DNA of 64,000 bases, from assembly GCA_023953845.1 (NCBI GenBank), contig JAMLJC010000001.1, forward strand, positions 1,612,001 to 1,676,000. Reading direction: 5' to 3'. This document shows positions 55,600-64,000 of this stretch, piece after piece (within the stretch, counting starts at the first letter, position 1; each line of letters opens with the position of its first letter). Made by a program: the position numbers and the translations under genes. This DNA is from Rhizobiaceae bacterium (GTDB taxonomy: Bacteria > Pseudomonadota > Alphaproteobacteria > Rhizobiales > Rhizobiaceae). Under the pieces are notes generated by a model. The model worked only from the letters and a program-made list of their open reading frames with translations, did no database searches and had not been told where the DNA came from.

Positions 55600-56256
55600 A
55601 TGCGCCTGACTCGAGGCGCTGCGATGCAAGGGACGAGCATGCCGAAGCTGCCGAACGGCATCAGACATCTTCCATCCTTCCTCGACCGGCCGGCGCAGGA
55701 AGAACTGCTCGAGGAGGTTCGCGCGGCGGTGCGTGTGGCGCCGCTGTTCACGCCGGCGATGCCGCGCACGGGAAAGCCGATGAGCGTGCGCATGACCAAT
55801 TGCGGCGTTCTCGGCTGGGTAACGGACAAGGAACGCGGCTATCGCTACCAGCCGACACATCCGGTCACCGGCGCGCCGTGGCCGCCGATCCCGCCGCAAC
55901 TGCTGGCCCTTTGGCAGGAGGTGGCCGACTGCGGCCTGCCACCCGAAGCCTGCCTCGTGAACTTCTACACGGCGGAAGCGAGGATGGGCCTGCATCAGGA
56001 TCGCGACGAAGCGGAGTTCTCGGCTCCCGTCGTGTCGGTATCGCTCGGCGATACCTGTCTTTTCAGGATCGGCGGCACGTCGCGCACCGATCCGACGTCG
56101 TCGTTCAGGCTGCACAGCGGCGACGTCGTGGTGCTCGGCGGAGAGGGCCGCCTCGCCTTCCATGGCGTCGACCGCATCTATCCGGGGACATCGACATTGC
56201 TCGCCAATGGCGGCCGCATCAACCTGACATTGAGACGGGTGACGAAAGGCGGATGA
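55600..56256 (+). CDS. alkB: AlkB-type Fe(II)/2-oxoglutarate DNA dioxygenase
   Basis: 218 residues. HxD iron motif in MGLHQDRDE, distal His in LAFHGVDR, and the 2-oxoglutarate Arg pair in INLTLRRV. CLVNFYTAEARMG is diagnostic of AlkB. It removes methyl groups from 1-methyladenine and 3-methylcytosine. The first ATG is 55600; ATGs at 55624 and 55639 have better ribosome sites (GAGG, AAGGGA), so the true start may be 8-13 codons later. Confidence 0.93.
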   Translation: MRLTRGAAMQGTSMPKLPNGIRHLPSFLDRPAQEELLEEVRAAVRVAPLFTPAMPRTGKPMSVRMTNCGVLGWVTDKERGYRYQPTHPVTGAPWPPIPPQLLALWQEVADCGLPPEACLVNFYTAEARMGLHQDRDEAEFSAPVVSVSLGDTCLFRIGGTSRTDPTSSFRLHSGDVVVLGGEGRLAFHGVDRIYPGTSTLLANGGRINLTLRRVTKGG

Positions 56257-56382
56257 AGCACCACCCATCGGCGACCCCGTCTTCCATCGTTCCGGTATCC
56301 ACCGATTGTCGCGGCGACATGTTTTTGCTGGCGGACGGGGCCGAACCATGCACGATCCGGATAGACCCGCAGGATCGCAGCC

Positions 56383-57372
56383 ATGACAGCCCGTCCAATT
56401 CCGTTGCCTACATTCGACGACGTTCGCGCGGCGGCGCAGCGCCTCAAGGGTCTGGCGGTCGAGACGCCGCTTCTGGAATCGCATGCCCTCAACGAGCGTT
56501 TTGGCGGGCGCGTCCTGTTCAAGCCGGAAGTGCTCCAGCGCACGGGCTCGTTCAAGTTCCGCGGCGCCTACAACAAGATCGCATCGCTGGCGCCGGAGGA
56601 ACGGGCGCGGGGCGTCGTCGCCTATTCTTCCGGCAACCATGCGCAGGGCGTGGCGGCCGCGGCAATGATGTTCGGCATCGACGCGGTGATCGCCATGCCG
56701 CACGACGCGCCGGAGATCAAGCGGCGCAATGTCGAGGCGCTGGGCGGCACGGTCATCACCTTCGACCGTTTCAAGGACGACCGCGACGCTGTGGTGAAGG
56801 CCTATGTGGACGAAGGGCGGGTGCTGGTGAAGCCGTTCGACGATCCGCTGATCATCGCCGGTCAGGGCACGGTCGGGCTGGAGATCATGGCGCAAGCCGA
56901 ACGTCTCGGCATGACGCCGGATGTCGTCGTATCGCCCTGCGGCGGCGGCGGGCTGATCAGCGGCATCGCGCTGGCGGTCAAGGCGCTGTCACCGGCGATT
57001 GAGGTCTGGGCGGCGGAGCCGGAGCATTTCGACGATACGAGACGCTCGCTGGCCGAAGGAAGGCGTATCGCCAACGAGCCGGGCCATAACTCGATCTGCG
57101 ACGCGATCCTCGCGCCGATGCCCGGCGAGATCACCTTCGCCATCAACCGCACGGCGCTTGCCGGTTCGGTGGCGGTGACCGACGCGGCGGCAGCGGCGGC
57201 CATGCGCGACGCGGCATCATATCTGAAGCTGGTAGTCGAACCTGGGGGCGCGGTCGCGCTCGCGGCCCTGTCGACCGGCGAAATCGATCTCGCCGGTCGC
57301 TGCGTGGTCGTGGTGCTGTCGGGAGGCAATGTAGATCCCGGCCCCTATGCCGGAATCCTCGCCGGTCGCTGA
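56383..57372 (+). CDS. Threonine/serine dehydratase (PLP fold type II)
   Basis: 329 residues. PLP lysine K58 in SFKFRGAYNK, the substrate loop SSGNHAQG (82-89) and the phosphate cup GGGGLISG. No C-terminal ACT regulatory domain, so a catabolic threonine ammonia-lyase or serine racemase rather than biosynthetic IlvA. It gives 2-oxobutanoate plus ammonia from threonine. Confidence 0.92.
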   Translation: MTARPIPLPTFDDVRAAAQRLKGLAVETPLLESHALNERFGGRVLFKPEVLQRTGSFKFRGAYNKIASLAPEERARGVVAYSSGNHAQGVAAAAMMFGIDAVIAMPHDAPEIKRRNVEALGGTVITFDRFKDDRDAVVKAYVDEGRVLVKPFDDPLIIAGQGTVGLEIMAQAERLGMTPDVVVSPCGGGGLISGIALAVKALSPAIEVWAAEPEHFDDTRRSLAEGRRIANEPGHNSICDAILAPMPGEITFAINRTALAGSVAVTDAAAAAAMRDAASYLKLVVEPGGAVALAALSTGEIDLAGRCVVVVLSGGNVDPGPYAGILAGR

Positions 57373-57382
57373 GGCTGACCGG

Positions 57383-57763
57383 TCAGCCCCAGATCGGACA
57401 GCTGCGGTCGCGACGGCCAAAGCTGACGATGACGCGATCGCCCCGGCGGTCGCGGCCGGCAACCTCGATGGTACGGCGTCCGACGTCAACCACGCGGGCG
57501 CGGCGGATACCCATGCGTTCGGCCTTGCGCAGCGCGCGGTCCGCGGTGCACTCGCTGCGGCGGCCTTCGCGATACTCGTCGCGGCGCATCCGCTCGCGGC
57601 ACTCGCGGTAGCGCGGATCGCAATCGTCGTCGCGGAGGCGTAGCTGCGGGCCGTCGCGGTCGATGCGGAACTCCACCTGCGCAGACGCCAGGCCGGCGCC
57701 GAGCGGCACGCTGGTCAGGGCCACACCGATGGCCAATGCGGAATTGATGAGGAAGTTGCGCAT
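57383..57763 (-). CDS. Small secreted Arg/Asp-rich protein of unknown function
   Basis: 126 residues. Signal peptide (MRNFLINSALAIGVALTSVP, cut near ASA). The mature part is very rich in Arg and Asp with four Cys, including DDCDPRYRECRERM and SECTADRALRKAERMGIRRARV, and ends RRDRSCPIWG. Similar proteins are common in Rhizobiales without known function. The ATG at 57763 was chosen because the signal peptide starts there. Confidence 0.75.
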   Translation of the reverse strand: MRNFLINSALAIGVALTSVPLGAGLASAQVEFRIDRDGPQLRLRDDDCDPRYRECRERMRRDEYREGRRSECTADRALRKAERMGIRRARVVDVGRRTIEVAGRDRRGDRVIVSFGRRDRSCPIWG

Positions 57764-57855
57764 CCTTGTTTTCTCCGTTCTGCGCGACAACGCGGGTCGC
57801 GCGATTCGGTTTCATCGCACGCATGAACAACGGGGAAGCAGGAGCTTTATTCCTG

Positions 57856-58992
57856 TCAGTCGAGCGTGCGGCGGAAGCGAAGCAATGCCATTGCGGCGAA
57901 AAACAGGATGAAGCCGCAAAGCCACAACACTTCCGTCGAAATCGCGGCGAAATCCGCTCCCTTCAGCATCACGGCGCGGACGATGCGGTTGAAATGGGTG
58001 AGCGGAAAGATCTCGCCGAAATATTGCGCCCAGTCCGGCATGCCGCGATAGGGGAACATGAAGCCGGACAGCAGGATCGACGGCAGGAAAAAGAAGAAGG
58101 TGAGCTGCATCGCCTGCATCTGCGTCCGCGCGGCGGTGGAGATGGTGTAGCCGAGCAGCACGAGCGCCATGACGAAGGCCAGGATCACCGAAAGCAGCAG
58201 GGGCAGCGAACCGACGAAAGGAATGTCGAACAGGAGCTTTGCGGCGACGAGAACGACCGTCACCTGGACCGCGCCGACGACGAGATAAGGCAGCACCTTG
58301 CCGAGCATGATCTCGGTCGGACTTGCCGGCATGGCGAGGAGGTTTTCCATGGTCCCGCGCTCGGTTTCGCGGGTCAGCGCCATCGAGGTCATCATGACCA
58401 TGGTCATCTGCAGGATCACGCCGAGCAGGCCCGGCACGATGTTGAACTGCGAGATGCCTTCCGGATTGTAGCGGCGGTGGACCACCACATCGAGCGCGCC
58501 GCGTGCGTTCTCGGCCGCCGCCTGCTGCATGCCCTGTTCCCTCAGCAGCGCCTGCGCCGCGACGGTGGACAGCGTGGAGATCGCGCCGCTGGAGGCGGAG
58601 GGATCGGTGGCGTCCGCCTCGATGAGGATCTGCGGCCTGTCGCCGCGCGAGACGCGGCGCGCAAAATCCGCCGGGATGGTGACGACGAAGGAGACGTCGC
58701 CTCGCGTGATGAGCAGTTCGGCCTGCCTCGCGCTCTCCACGACATGGTCGAAGCGGTAGTAGCCGGTGACCTGCAAGGCCGAGACAATGGCGCGGGTGTA
58801 GTTGTCGTTGCTGGTGACCATCAGTGCGGCGGGAAGCTGCTTCGGATCATTGTTGATGGCGTAGCCGAAGAGCACGAGCTGCATCAGCGGCACGCCGAGC
58901 ATCATGGCGAAGGTGATGCGGTCGCGCCGCATCTGGATGAATTCCTTCATCAGCAGTGCGCCGAGCCGGGCGAAGGAGAAGAACCGGTTCAT
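57856..58992 (-). CDS. ABC-2 type permease (YbhS/YbhR-like)
   Basis: 378 residues. One N-terminal helix, a large extracytoplasmic loop (about 50-180), then five C-terminal helices with GTMENLLAMPASPTEIMLGKVLPY, the ABC-2 signature. Part of an efflux pump with the ATPase and HlyD protein upstream. E. coli cecR-ybhGFSR has two permeases; only one is present here, so it may act as a homodimer. Confidence 0.92.
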   Translation of the reverse strand: MNRFFSFARLGALLMKEFIQMRRDRITFAMMLGVPLMQLVLFGYAINNDPKQLPAALMVTSNDNYTRAIVSALQVTGYYRFDHVVESARQAELLITRGDVSFVVTIPADFARRVSRGDRPQILIEADATDPSASSGAISTLSTVAAQALLREQGMQQAAAENARGALDVVVHRRYNPEGISQFNIVPGLLGVILQMTMVMMTSMALTRETERGTMENLLAMPASPTEIMLGKVLPYLVVGAVQVTVVLVAAKLLFDIPFVGSLPLLLSVILAFVMALVLLGYTISTAARTQMQAMQLTFFFFLPSILLSGFMFPYRGMPDWAQYFGEIFPLTHFNRIVRAVMLKGADFAAISTEVLWLCGFILFFAAMALLRFRRTLD

Positions 58993-59954
58993 GCCATGTT
59001 ATCCTTCGAGCCGGCCATGAACTGGATGAAGACGTCTTCGAGGCTCGTCTCGCCGGGCTTGACCGTGATGCCGTCGCGCCGGCCGATCTCCTCCAGCGAT
59101 TCTCCCAGCGCCGCCTTATCGGAGCCGACGACATGCAGCGTCGCGCCGAACGGCGCCACCTGCTCGACGCCGGGTTTGCCCTGAAGATCGACGGCGACGC
59201 GGTCAAGGTCCGGCCCGCTGACGACGAAGGTGGTCAGGCCCGCATTGCGGATGACCTCCTCCACCGTGCCGGACGCCAGCATCCTGCCATAGGAGATATA
59301 GCTGATGCGGTGGCAGCGCTCGGCCTCGTCCATGTAGTGGGTGGAGACCAGAACGGTGAGGCCGCCGCGCGCGAGATGATGGATCTCGTCCCAGAACTCG
59401 CGCCGCGCCTTCGGGTCCACGCCGGCCGTCGGCTCATCGAGTAAAAGCAGTTTCGGCTTGTGCATGATGCAGGCGGCGAGCGCCAGCCGCTGCTTCCAGC
59501 CGCCGGACAACGTGCCGGCGAGCTGGTCGCGACGCGACGTCAGGCCAAGCTCCTCAAGCGTGCGATCGACATGCTCCTTCGCCGGCCTCAGCTGGTAGAG
59601 CCGGGCGACGAACATTAGATTCTCGGCGATGGTCAGATCCTCGTAGAACGAGAACTTCTGTGTCATGTAGCCGACTTCGCGCTTGATCTTCAGGCTGTCG
59701 GTCCTGAGATCGTGGCCGAGCACCTGGCCCTCGCCCTCGTCGGGCGTCAGCAGGCCGCACATGATGCGGATCGTCGTCGTCTTGCCCGAGCCGTTCGGGC
59801 CGAGGAAGCCGACGATCTCGCCTTCGGCCACATCCATAGAGACATGATCGACCACCGTCTTGGTGCCGAAACGCTTGACGAGGCCGCGCACGGCGATGGC
59901 GAGCGAGCGTCCGTGAGTGGCGATCGGCGAGGCGTGAACGGCAGCGTCAGTCAT
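58989..59954 (-). CDS. ABC transporter ATP-binding protein (YbhF-like)
   Basis: 321 residues, one ATPase domain: Walker A GPNGSGKTT (52-60), LSGGWKQR, LLLDEPTAGVDP and the His in VSTHYMDEAE. E. coli YbhF has two such domains in tandem; here there is one. The start is ATG at 59954, overlapping the HlyD stop. Its stop overlaps the permease start. Confidence 0.93.
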   Translation of the reverse strand: MTDAAVHASPIATHGRSLAIAVRGLVKRFGTKTVVDHVSMDVAEGEIVGFLGPNGSGKTTTIRIMCGLLTPDEGEGQVLGHDLRTDSLKIKREVGYMTQKFSFYEDLTIAENLMFVARLYQLRPAKEHVDRTLEELGLTSRRDQLAGTLSGGWKQRLALAACIMHKPKLLLLDEPTAGVDPKARREFWDEIHHLARGGLTVLVSTHYMDEAERCHRISYISYGRMLASGTVEEVIRNAGLTTFVVSGPDLDRVAVDLQGKPGVEQVAPFGATLHVVGSDKAALGESLEEIGRRDGITVKPGETSLEDVFIQFMAGSKDNMA

Positions 59955-60909
59955 TCCGCTCACCGTTGCCGGCGAGACTGACATCGACGATCTGGCCGGG
60001 CTGCAGGGCGGTCGCATCGGCTTCCGGCCGCGCTTCGACGAGATAGACAAGCTTCTGGCGCGATTCGAGCGAGTAGATGACGGGCGGCGTGAACTCCGGA
60101 TCGGGAGAGACGTAACTGACTTTCGCCTTCAATCCCGGCTTGCAGCCGTCACACCGCACGTCGAGCACCGAGCCCACGGCGAGGGCTGAGAAATGCGTTT
60201 CCGGCACATAGACCTTCAGCTTCACCGCGCCGTCCGGCAGCATGGAGACGACGGGCGCAGATGGGCCGGCCAGGTCGCCCGGATTGCGGATCACGTCGTC
60301 GATGCGGCCCGCCGCAGGCGCTGCGATATCGCGCTTGGACAGTTTCCAGTTGGCCTGATCAAGCGTGGAACGCGCCTGCTTGACCTGATTCTCCGCGGCC
60401 TTGATCTCCTCCGGACGCGCCGGCAGATGCGCGACGGCGAGGTTCGCCTCCGCCTGACTGATGGCGGCGTTGGAGACCTCCACCTGCGTGGTCGCCTCGT
60501 CCAGTTGCGCGCGGGTCGCGGTGCCTTTCTGGTAGAGATCCTGGATGCGCGCCAGCACCCGTGCGTTTTCAGCAGCCTGCGCCTCGGCCGAGCGCACTGC
60601 CGCCTCCAGCACGGCGATCTCCTCGGGCCGCCGCCCGATCCTGAGATCGGCAAGCTGGGCCTCGGCCTGTGCGAGCGCCGCCGTCGCCTGCGCGACCGCG
60701 ATCTCGGCGTCGCCCTTGTCGAGCGCGGCGATCCGCTTGCCCGGCTCCACCCGGTCGCCGCGCCTGACGGCGACCTCGGTAACCTGCGCCACGTCGATCG
60801 GCGCGAGCAGCACGAACTCGCCTTCGACGTAGCCGACAGCCAGCGGCGCGGCCGGCGCGCAGGACGCGAACAGCGAGGCGGCAAGCGGAAGCGAACAGAG
60901 AAGGCTCAT
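59947..60909 (-). CDS. HlyD/YbhG-family membrane fusion protein
   Basis: 320 residues. An N-terminal hydrophobic signal with a Cys near residue 17 (possible lipoprotein site), a lipoyl-like half motif VGYVEGEFVLLAPIDVAQ, long coiled-coil hairpin (about 70-190) and a beta-barrel end with DVRCDGCKPG. It links the inner-membrane ABC pump to the outer membrane. Immediately downstream of the TetR gene. Confidence 0.92.
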   Translation of the reverse strand: MSLLCSLPLAASLFASCAPAAPLAVGYVEGEFVLLAPIDVAQVTEVAVRRGDRVEPGKRIAALDKGDAEIAVAQATAALAQAEAQLADLRIGRRPEEIAVLEAAVRSAEAQAAENARVLARIQDLYQKGTATRAQLDEATTQVEVSNAAISQAEANLAVAHLPARPEEIKAAENQVKQARSTLDQANWKLSKRDIAAPAAGRIDDVIRNPGDLAGPSAPVVSMLPDGAVKLKVYVPETHFSALAVGSVLDVRCDGCKPGLKAKVSYVSPDPEFTPPVIYSLESRQKLVYLVEARPEADATALQPGQIVDVSLAGNGERND

Positions 60910-60910
60910 G

Positions 60911-61603
60911 TCAGTTCCCCTTCGAGGGATCAGGGTTGCGGGCGGCGAGCATGGCGTCGAGATTGGCGGTGGCCGCGGCGATCACAGCGGCCATCTGCTC
61001 CGGGCCGATGCCCGTCCATCCCATGCGGCGGAGCACCGCCTCGCGCCCGATGCGGAAATAGACGATCTGTCCGATCAGGGTGAAAACGGTCAGCCTCGTC
61101 GCCTCGGACTCCGCGTCCTCGCCCGTGGCGGCCTGCCAGATGCGGCAGAGACGGCGATGCATCGGCTCGAACATGCGGTTGTAGACCGTATCGAGCGCCG
61201 CCGTGGGATGCGCGAGTTCCCGCAGGATGAACTGGACGAAATCCCCTGATTCCGGCCGGCCGAGAAGAAACGTCGCCATGGTCGTGACCACGGTCCGCAG
61301 CAGCGCCCGCGCCGTTTCGGCCGTGAGATCGTCAGGCTCGGGCGCGGTCGCCAGCACCTGCGCGGAGAGCGTGCCCATCGTCGCGGCGATATGCTCGGCG
61401 CAGGCGATGCGAAGACCTTCCTTGCCGCCGAAATGATAGGCGATTGAACCGATATTGGCGTTCGCCGCGGCGGCGATCTCGCGCGTCGACGTGCCATCAA
61501 AACCTTTTTGACCAAAGAGCCGCAGCGCCGCTCCCACCAGGGCGAGGCGGGTCTGATCGGCGGAGGTCTGGGCCGTCGTATTTGTATCTGGAGCGGCGTT
61601 CAT
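60911..61603 (-). CDS. TetR-family regulator, CecR (YbiH)-like
   Basis: 230 residues. N-terminal TetR helix-turn-helix (REIAAAANANIGSIAYHFGGKEGL) and a DUF1956-type C-terminal ligand domain (FVQFILRELAHPTAALDTVY). In E. coli CecR represses the ybhGFSR efflux operon; here the gene leads the same type of operon, and a 22-bp palindrome lies 11 bases before its ATG. Confidence 0.92.
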   Translation of the reverse strand: MNAAPDTNTTAQTSADQTRLALVGAALRLFGQKGFDGTSTREIAAAANANIGSIAYHFGGKEGLRIACAEHIAATMGTLSAQVLATAPEPDDLTAETARALLRTVVTTMATFLLGRPESGDFVQFILRELAHPTAALDTVYNRMFEPMHRRLCRIWQAATGEDAESEATRLTVFTLIGQIVYFRIGREAVLRRMGWTGIGPEQMAAVIAAATANLDAMLAARNPDPSKGN

Positions 61604-61613
61604 GCTTCATATA

Positions 61614-61635
61614 TTTAATCAATCGATTGATTAAA
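61614..61635. promoter_or_regulatory. 22-bp perfect palindromic operator for the CecR-like regulator
   Basis: TTTAATCAATC followed directly by its exact reverse complement, in an AT-rich promoter region upstream of the TetR gene. It is the expected autoregulatory TetR-type site. Confidence 0.88.
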
Positions 61636-61716
61636 GTCAACATATAAGGAATAGCAGCAGAACCGGCCCAACTATCCGCGTCGGCGGCCGGACGAAAAAT
61701 CAAGAAGAACGAGCGG

Positions 61717-62844
61717 TCAAAGTGCCTTCAGGATTGCAGCGCTGCGCTGCGCGCCGTCGAGGACAAGTGCGGAACGCGAAGGAGGTGGGGCGGCCAGCGC
61801 CGCGCCGATCGCAGCGGCAAGCGCTTCGCCGCTGATACCGTGTTCCGGCAGCACGACGGCGAGGCCGAGGCGCGCGAGGCGTTCGGCGCGCATGGTCTGT
61901 TCCGTCTCCCCGCTGGCTGCGAAAGGCACCAGCACCGATCGGCAACCGGCGCGCAACACATCGCAGACCGTGTTGTAACCGGCCTGCGAGACGGAAAGCC
62001 GTGCGGAGGCCAGCAGACCGGCAAAATTTGTGCGGAAGCGCTCCACCGCCATGTTTGCGGGTGCGCCGCTCGCGGCGACCGCGAACGCGTCGCCGGCGAG
62101 GTTGGGGCCTGTGATGAGCAGCCAGCGCAGGTTCTGATCCAGCCGTTTCGCGGCATCGACAGCCGCGGCGACGAGGTCTCGCCCCGCCGCGCCGCCGCCG
62201 GCGGAGACGATAATGTCGAAACGTTCTTGCGAGGGTAAGGGCGGCTCCGGCGCCACCAGTCCAGTATAGGCGACGGGCGGCCGGATCGCGCCGGTAAGTG
62301 GAAACGTCTCTTCGAGCCGCACGAAAGCCGGGTCGCCATGGACGAGAACGAGGTCGAAATAGCGGTTGAGCGTATCGACCGTCTCCTCGTTGCGCCCGGG
62401 CTTGGTGCGCTCCTGCAATATGTCGCGGATGGAGGTGACGATGCGCGGCCTCGGCTCCGCCTTCACGGCTGCGTCGAGCAGCGGCAGCAGTTCGAACCGC
62501 ATCTGCCGGCGGCCGAACGGAAAGGCCTCGATGACGAGGATGTCGGGCGCGAGCGCATGGAAGACTTCCAGAAGCCGGTCGCGGCGCATGGCCTCGAATG
62601 CCTTGCCGGCCGGCTCGCCGGTCGCTGTCACGAGGCCGGAAAAGCCTTCGTCGCGTGAGGTCAGCGCGGGCAGAGCGACGTGCGCGACGCCCGGCGCGGG
62701 AAAACCCGCGACCGGCGTGCCGCCGGTGACGACGGTGACATCGAACCCGTCCGCGGCGAGTGCGCTCGCGACGCGGCTGGCGCGGGCGAGATGGCCGATG
62801 CCCAGCAGATGCTGGACGTAGAAGAGGACGCGCCGGCCTGTCAT
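61717..62844 (-). CDS. MurG-like (GT28-type) glycosyltransferase
   Basis: 375 residues. N-terminal HLLGIGHLARASRVASAL resembles the acceptor-binding start of MurG/GT28 enzymes; the C-terminal half has SAGGGAAGRDLV and LSVSQAGYNTVCDVLRAGCRSVLVP, the nucleotide-sugar site. The start is taken as ATG 62844, overlapping the upstream gene's stop (ATGA); ATG 62859 is possible. The acceptor is unknown; with the neighbouring GT4 it probably builds a surface glycan or glycolipid. Confidence 0.85.
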   Translation of the reverse strand: MTGRRVLFYVQHLLGIGHLARASRVASALAADGFDVTVVTGGTPVAGFPAPGVAHVALPALTSRDEGFSGLVTATGEPAGKAFEAMRRDRLLEVFHALAPDILVIEAFPFGRRQMRFELLPLLDAAVKAEPRPRIVTSIRDILQERTKPGRNEETVDTLNRYFDLVLVHGDPAFVRLEETFPLTGAIRPPVAYTGLVAPEPPLPSQERFDIIVSAGGGAAGRDLVAAAVDAAKRLDQNLRWLLITGPNLAGDAFAVAASGAPANMAVERFRTNFAGLLASARLSVSQAGYNTVCDVLRAGCRSVLVPFAASGETEQTMRAERLARLGLAVVLPEHGISGEALAAAIGAALAAPPPSRSALVLDGAQRSAAILKAL

Positions 62845-64000
62845 GACCCTTCCCGCCACGACGCCTCGAACAGGCCCGTCAACTGCCTGATGCTCGACCG
62901 GTGGTCGAAGGATTCGCGCACACGCTTTTCCGCCGCGTCGCCGAGCCGGCGTCTCAGCGACGGGTCACGGATGGCACGTGCCAATATCGCTGCAAGGGCG
63001 GCCGGGTCCTCGGGCGGGATCAGCAAGCCGTTCTCGCCGTCCGTCAGTAGTTCCGGCACGCCGGCGACATTCGTGGACACGCAGACCAGCCGCTGGCTCG
63101 ACGCCTCGACCAGCACGTTGGGCAAGCCGTCGCGGTCGCCGTCTACGGCGACACGGCAGGGCAGCGCAAAAATGTCGGCGCTTCGGTAGAGCACCAACAC
63201 CTCCTCCTGCGCGAGCGCGCCGCGCCAGACGATCCTGTCGGTCAGGCCGAGTTCAGTCGCCTGCGCCTTCAACGCGTCGAGACGATCCCCGCCGCCGACA
63301 TGCTCGAAGTGCCATGCGAGGCCGGAGGGCAGCAACGCCAGCGCCCGCAACAGAATGTCGTAGCCTTTCTTCTCCACAGCGCGGCCGACGCTCAGGATTC
63401 GGACAGGCGCGGCCGGATCGCTGCCGTCCCGCTCCGAGTCGGCTTTTGCCGGCGAGCCGAAACGTGTCAGGTCGAGGCCGTGATAGCTGAGATGCACGGT
63501 TCCGCCGCCAGCAAGCCGTTTCAGCCGGCCAAACCCATCCTTCGTGCAGGTGACGGCCCAGCGGGCGGAGGCAAGCTTGCCGGCGAGGTCCCAGTCGGGC
63601 GAGGTCCAGATGTCCTTGGCATGGGCCGAGCAGGTCCATGGCACGCCGAGCAGAAGGCTGGCGTAGCGCGTCACCGATGCCGGCGTGTGGATGAAGTGCG
63701 AATGCAGCCAGCCGGCGTCGCGCGGCCATTCGGCGGCCAGCACCAGCGCCTGCCCGAAGCGACGCACGCGGTTGCGGCTGGTGTCGCGGCCAAGGTCCTT
63801 GAGGAAGGCCGGCAGGGCGCTCCGGAAGCCGCGCGTCGGCAGCACCCGGAAGAGCGAGCGCAGGACGCGGCCCGGCTCGTCATGCAGATATTCGGGCAGA
63901 TAGGAGACCGGCGCCCGGATATCGTCATGGACCGGATGGCGTTTTCTGTCAGTGGGCCGGCGCAGCGCCACCAGCCGGAGTTCGAGTCCGGCCTGCTCCA
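62841..64000 (-). CDS. GT4-family glycosyltransferase, 5' end outside window
   Basis: The frame is open to the window edge (codons before the GTG at 63971 read EQAGLELRLV, typical of this family), so the start is not in view. It has SHFIHTPASVTRYASLL, RILSVGRAVEKKGYDILL and the C-terminal EASSQRLVCVSTNVAGVPEL with the E(x7)E-type motif of GT-B enzymes. Coupled to the MurG-like gene. Confidence 0.9.
   Translation of the reverse strand, partial: EQAGLELRLVALRRPTDRKRHPVHDDIRAPVSYLPEYLHDEPGRVLRSLFRVLPTRGFRSALPAFLKDLGRDTSRNRVRRFGQALVLAAEWPRDAGWLHSHFIHTPASVTRYASLLLGVPWTCSAHAKDIWTSPDWDLAGKLASARWAVTCTKDGFGRLKRLAGGGTVHLSYHGLDLTRFGSPAKADSERDGSDPAAPVRILSVGRAVEKKGYDILLRALALLPSGLAWHFEHVGGGDRLDALKAQATELGLTDRIVWRGALAQEEVLVLYRSADIFALPCRVAVDGDRDGLPNVLVEASSQRLVCVSTNVAGVPELLTDGENGLLIPPEDPAALAAILARAIRDPSLRRRLGDAAEKRVRESFDHRSSIRQLTGLFEASWREGS

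Overview
The window is high-GC DNA with dense, overlapping operons. SDR/amidohydrolase/BKACE catabolic genes, alphaproteobacterial SOS boxes (GTTC-N7-GTTC), DUF6634 and an imuC/dnaE2 remnant all fit a Rhizobiales chromosome of the Mesorhizobium/Aminobacter/Phyllobacteriaceae type. The assignment is by inference from gene content only; no rRNA or tRNA is present to confirm it.
The dominant feature is a ~47.8 kb genomic island (6468..54307) inserted inside comM (yifB). The 3' part of comM lies at 5169..6467 and the 5' part at 54308..54538, both on the minus strand. Rejoining them directly gives an in-frame gene of 510 codons with no target duplication. Left of the island (1..5130) is a catabolic cluster: AGE-family epimerase, PfkB sugar kinase, SDR, enamidase-like amidohydrolase and BKACE. 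Right of it (54628..64000) are an SOS box for comM, a class II glutamine amidotransferase, AlkB, a threonine/serine dehydratase, a small secreted protein, a CecR/YbhGFS-like efflux system with a 22-bp palindromic operator, and two glycosyltransferase genes.
Island, left to right: (i) 6468..10670, a structured non-coding end, an XRE regulator, and an operon of DUF6634 protein, Lon-like AAA ATPase without protease domain, stand-alone FtsH-type (M41) peptidase and metallophosphoesterase; (ii) 10795..12033, an IS3 element that truncates (iii) a DISARM-like operon, NERD-helicase/drmA/drmB', at 12034..17324; (iv) an SOS-boxed dnaE2 pseudogene followed by an intact SRAP protein gene (17522..20197); (v) an APC permease, a decayed class II amidotransferase, and a nucleotide-salvage trio (MBL beta-CASP RNase, AMP/thymidine phosphorylase, PRPP synthetase) at 20601..26862; (vi) a two-component system, PepSY/acidic secreted proteins, DUF2271, PepSY-flavoreductase, ApbE, P-type ATPase, VIT1/CCC1 transporter and MgtC/DUF4010 protein (27035..37727); (vii) a two-arm arsenic resistance locus (38022..45302); (viii) an EamA permease with one nonsense codon; (ix) a four-gene recombination module (two large tyrosine-recombinase-like proteins, a small coiled-coil protein and a third tyrosine recombinase) abutting the right end.
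The recombination module is AT-richer than the rest and recalls Tn554 tnpABC and GInt ginABCD, but the gene order and outward orientation differ from what I know of either. Its last gene is split by a second IS3-family element with a 3-bp CTA duplication, between the two halves of the catalytic site, so the island is probably immobilised. The most interesting candidates are the recombination module with its comM target, the split Lon-like/M41 protease operon, and the NERD-helicase/DrmA/DrmB defence operon.
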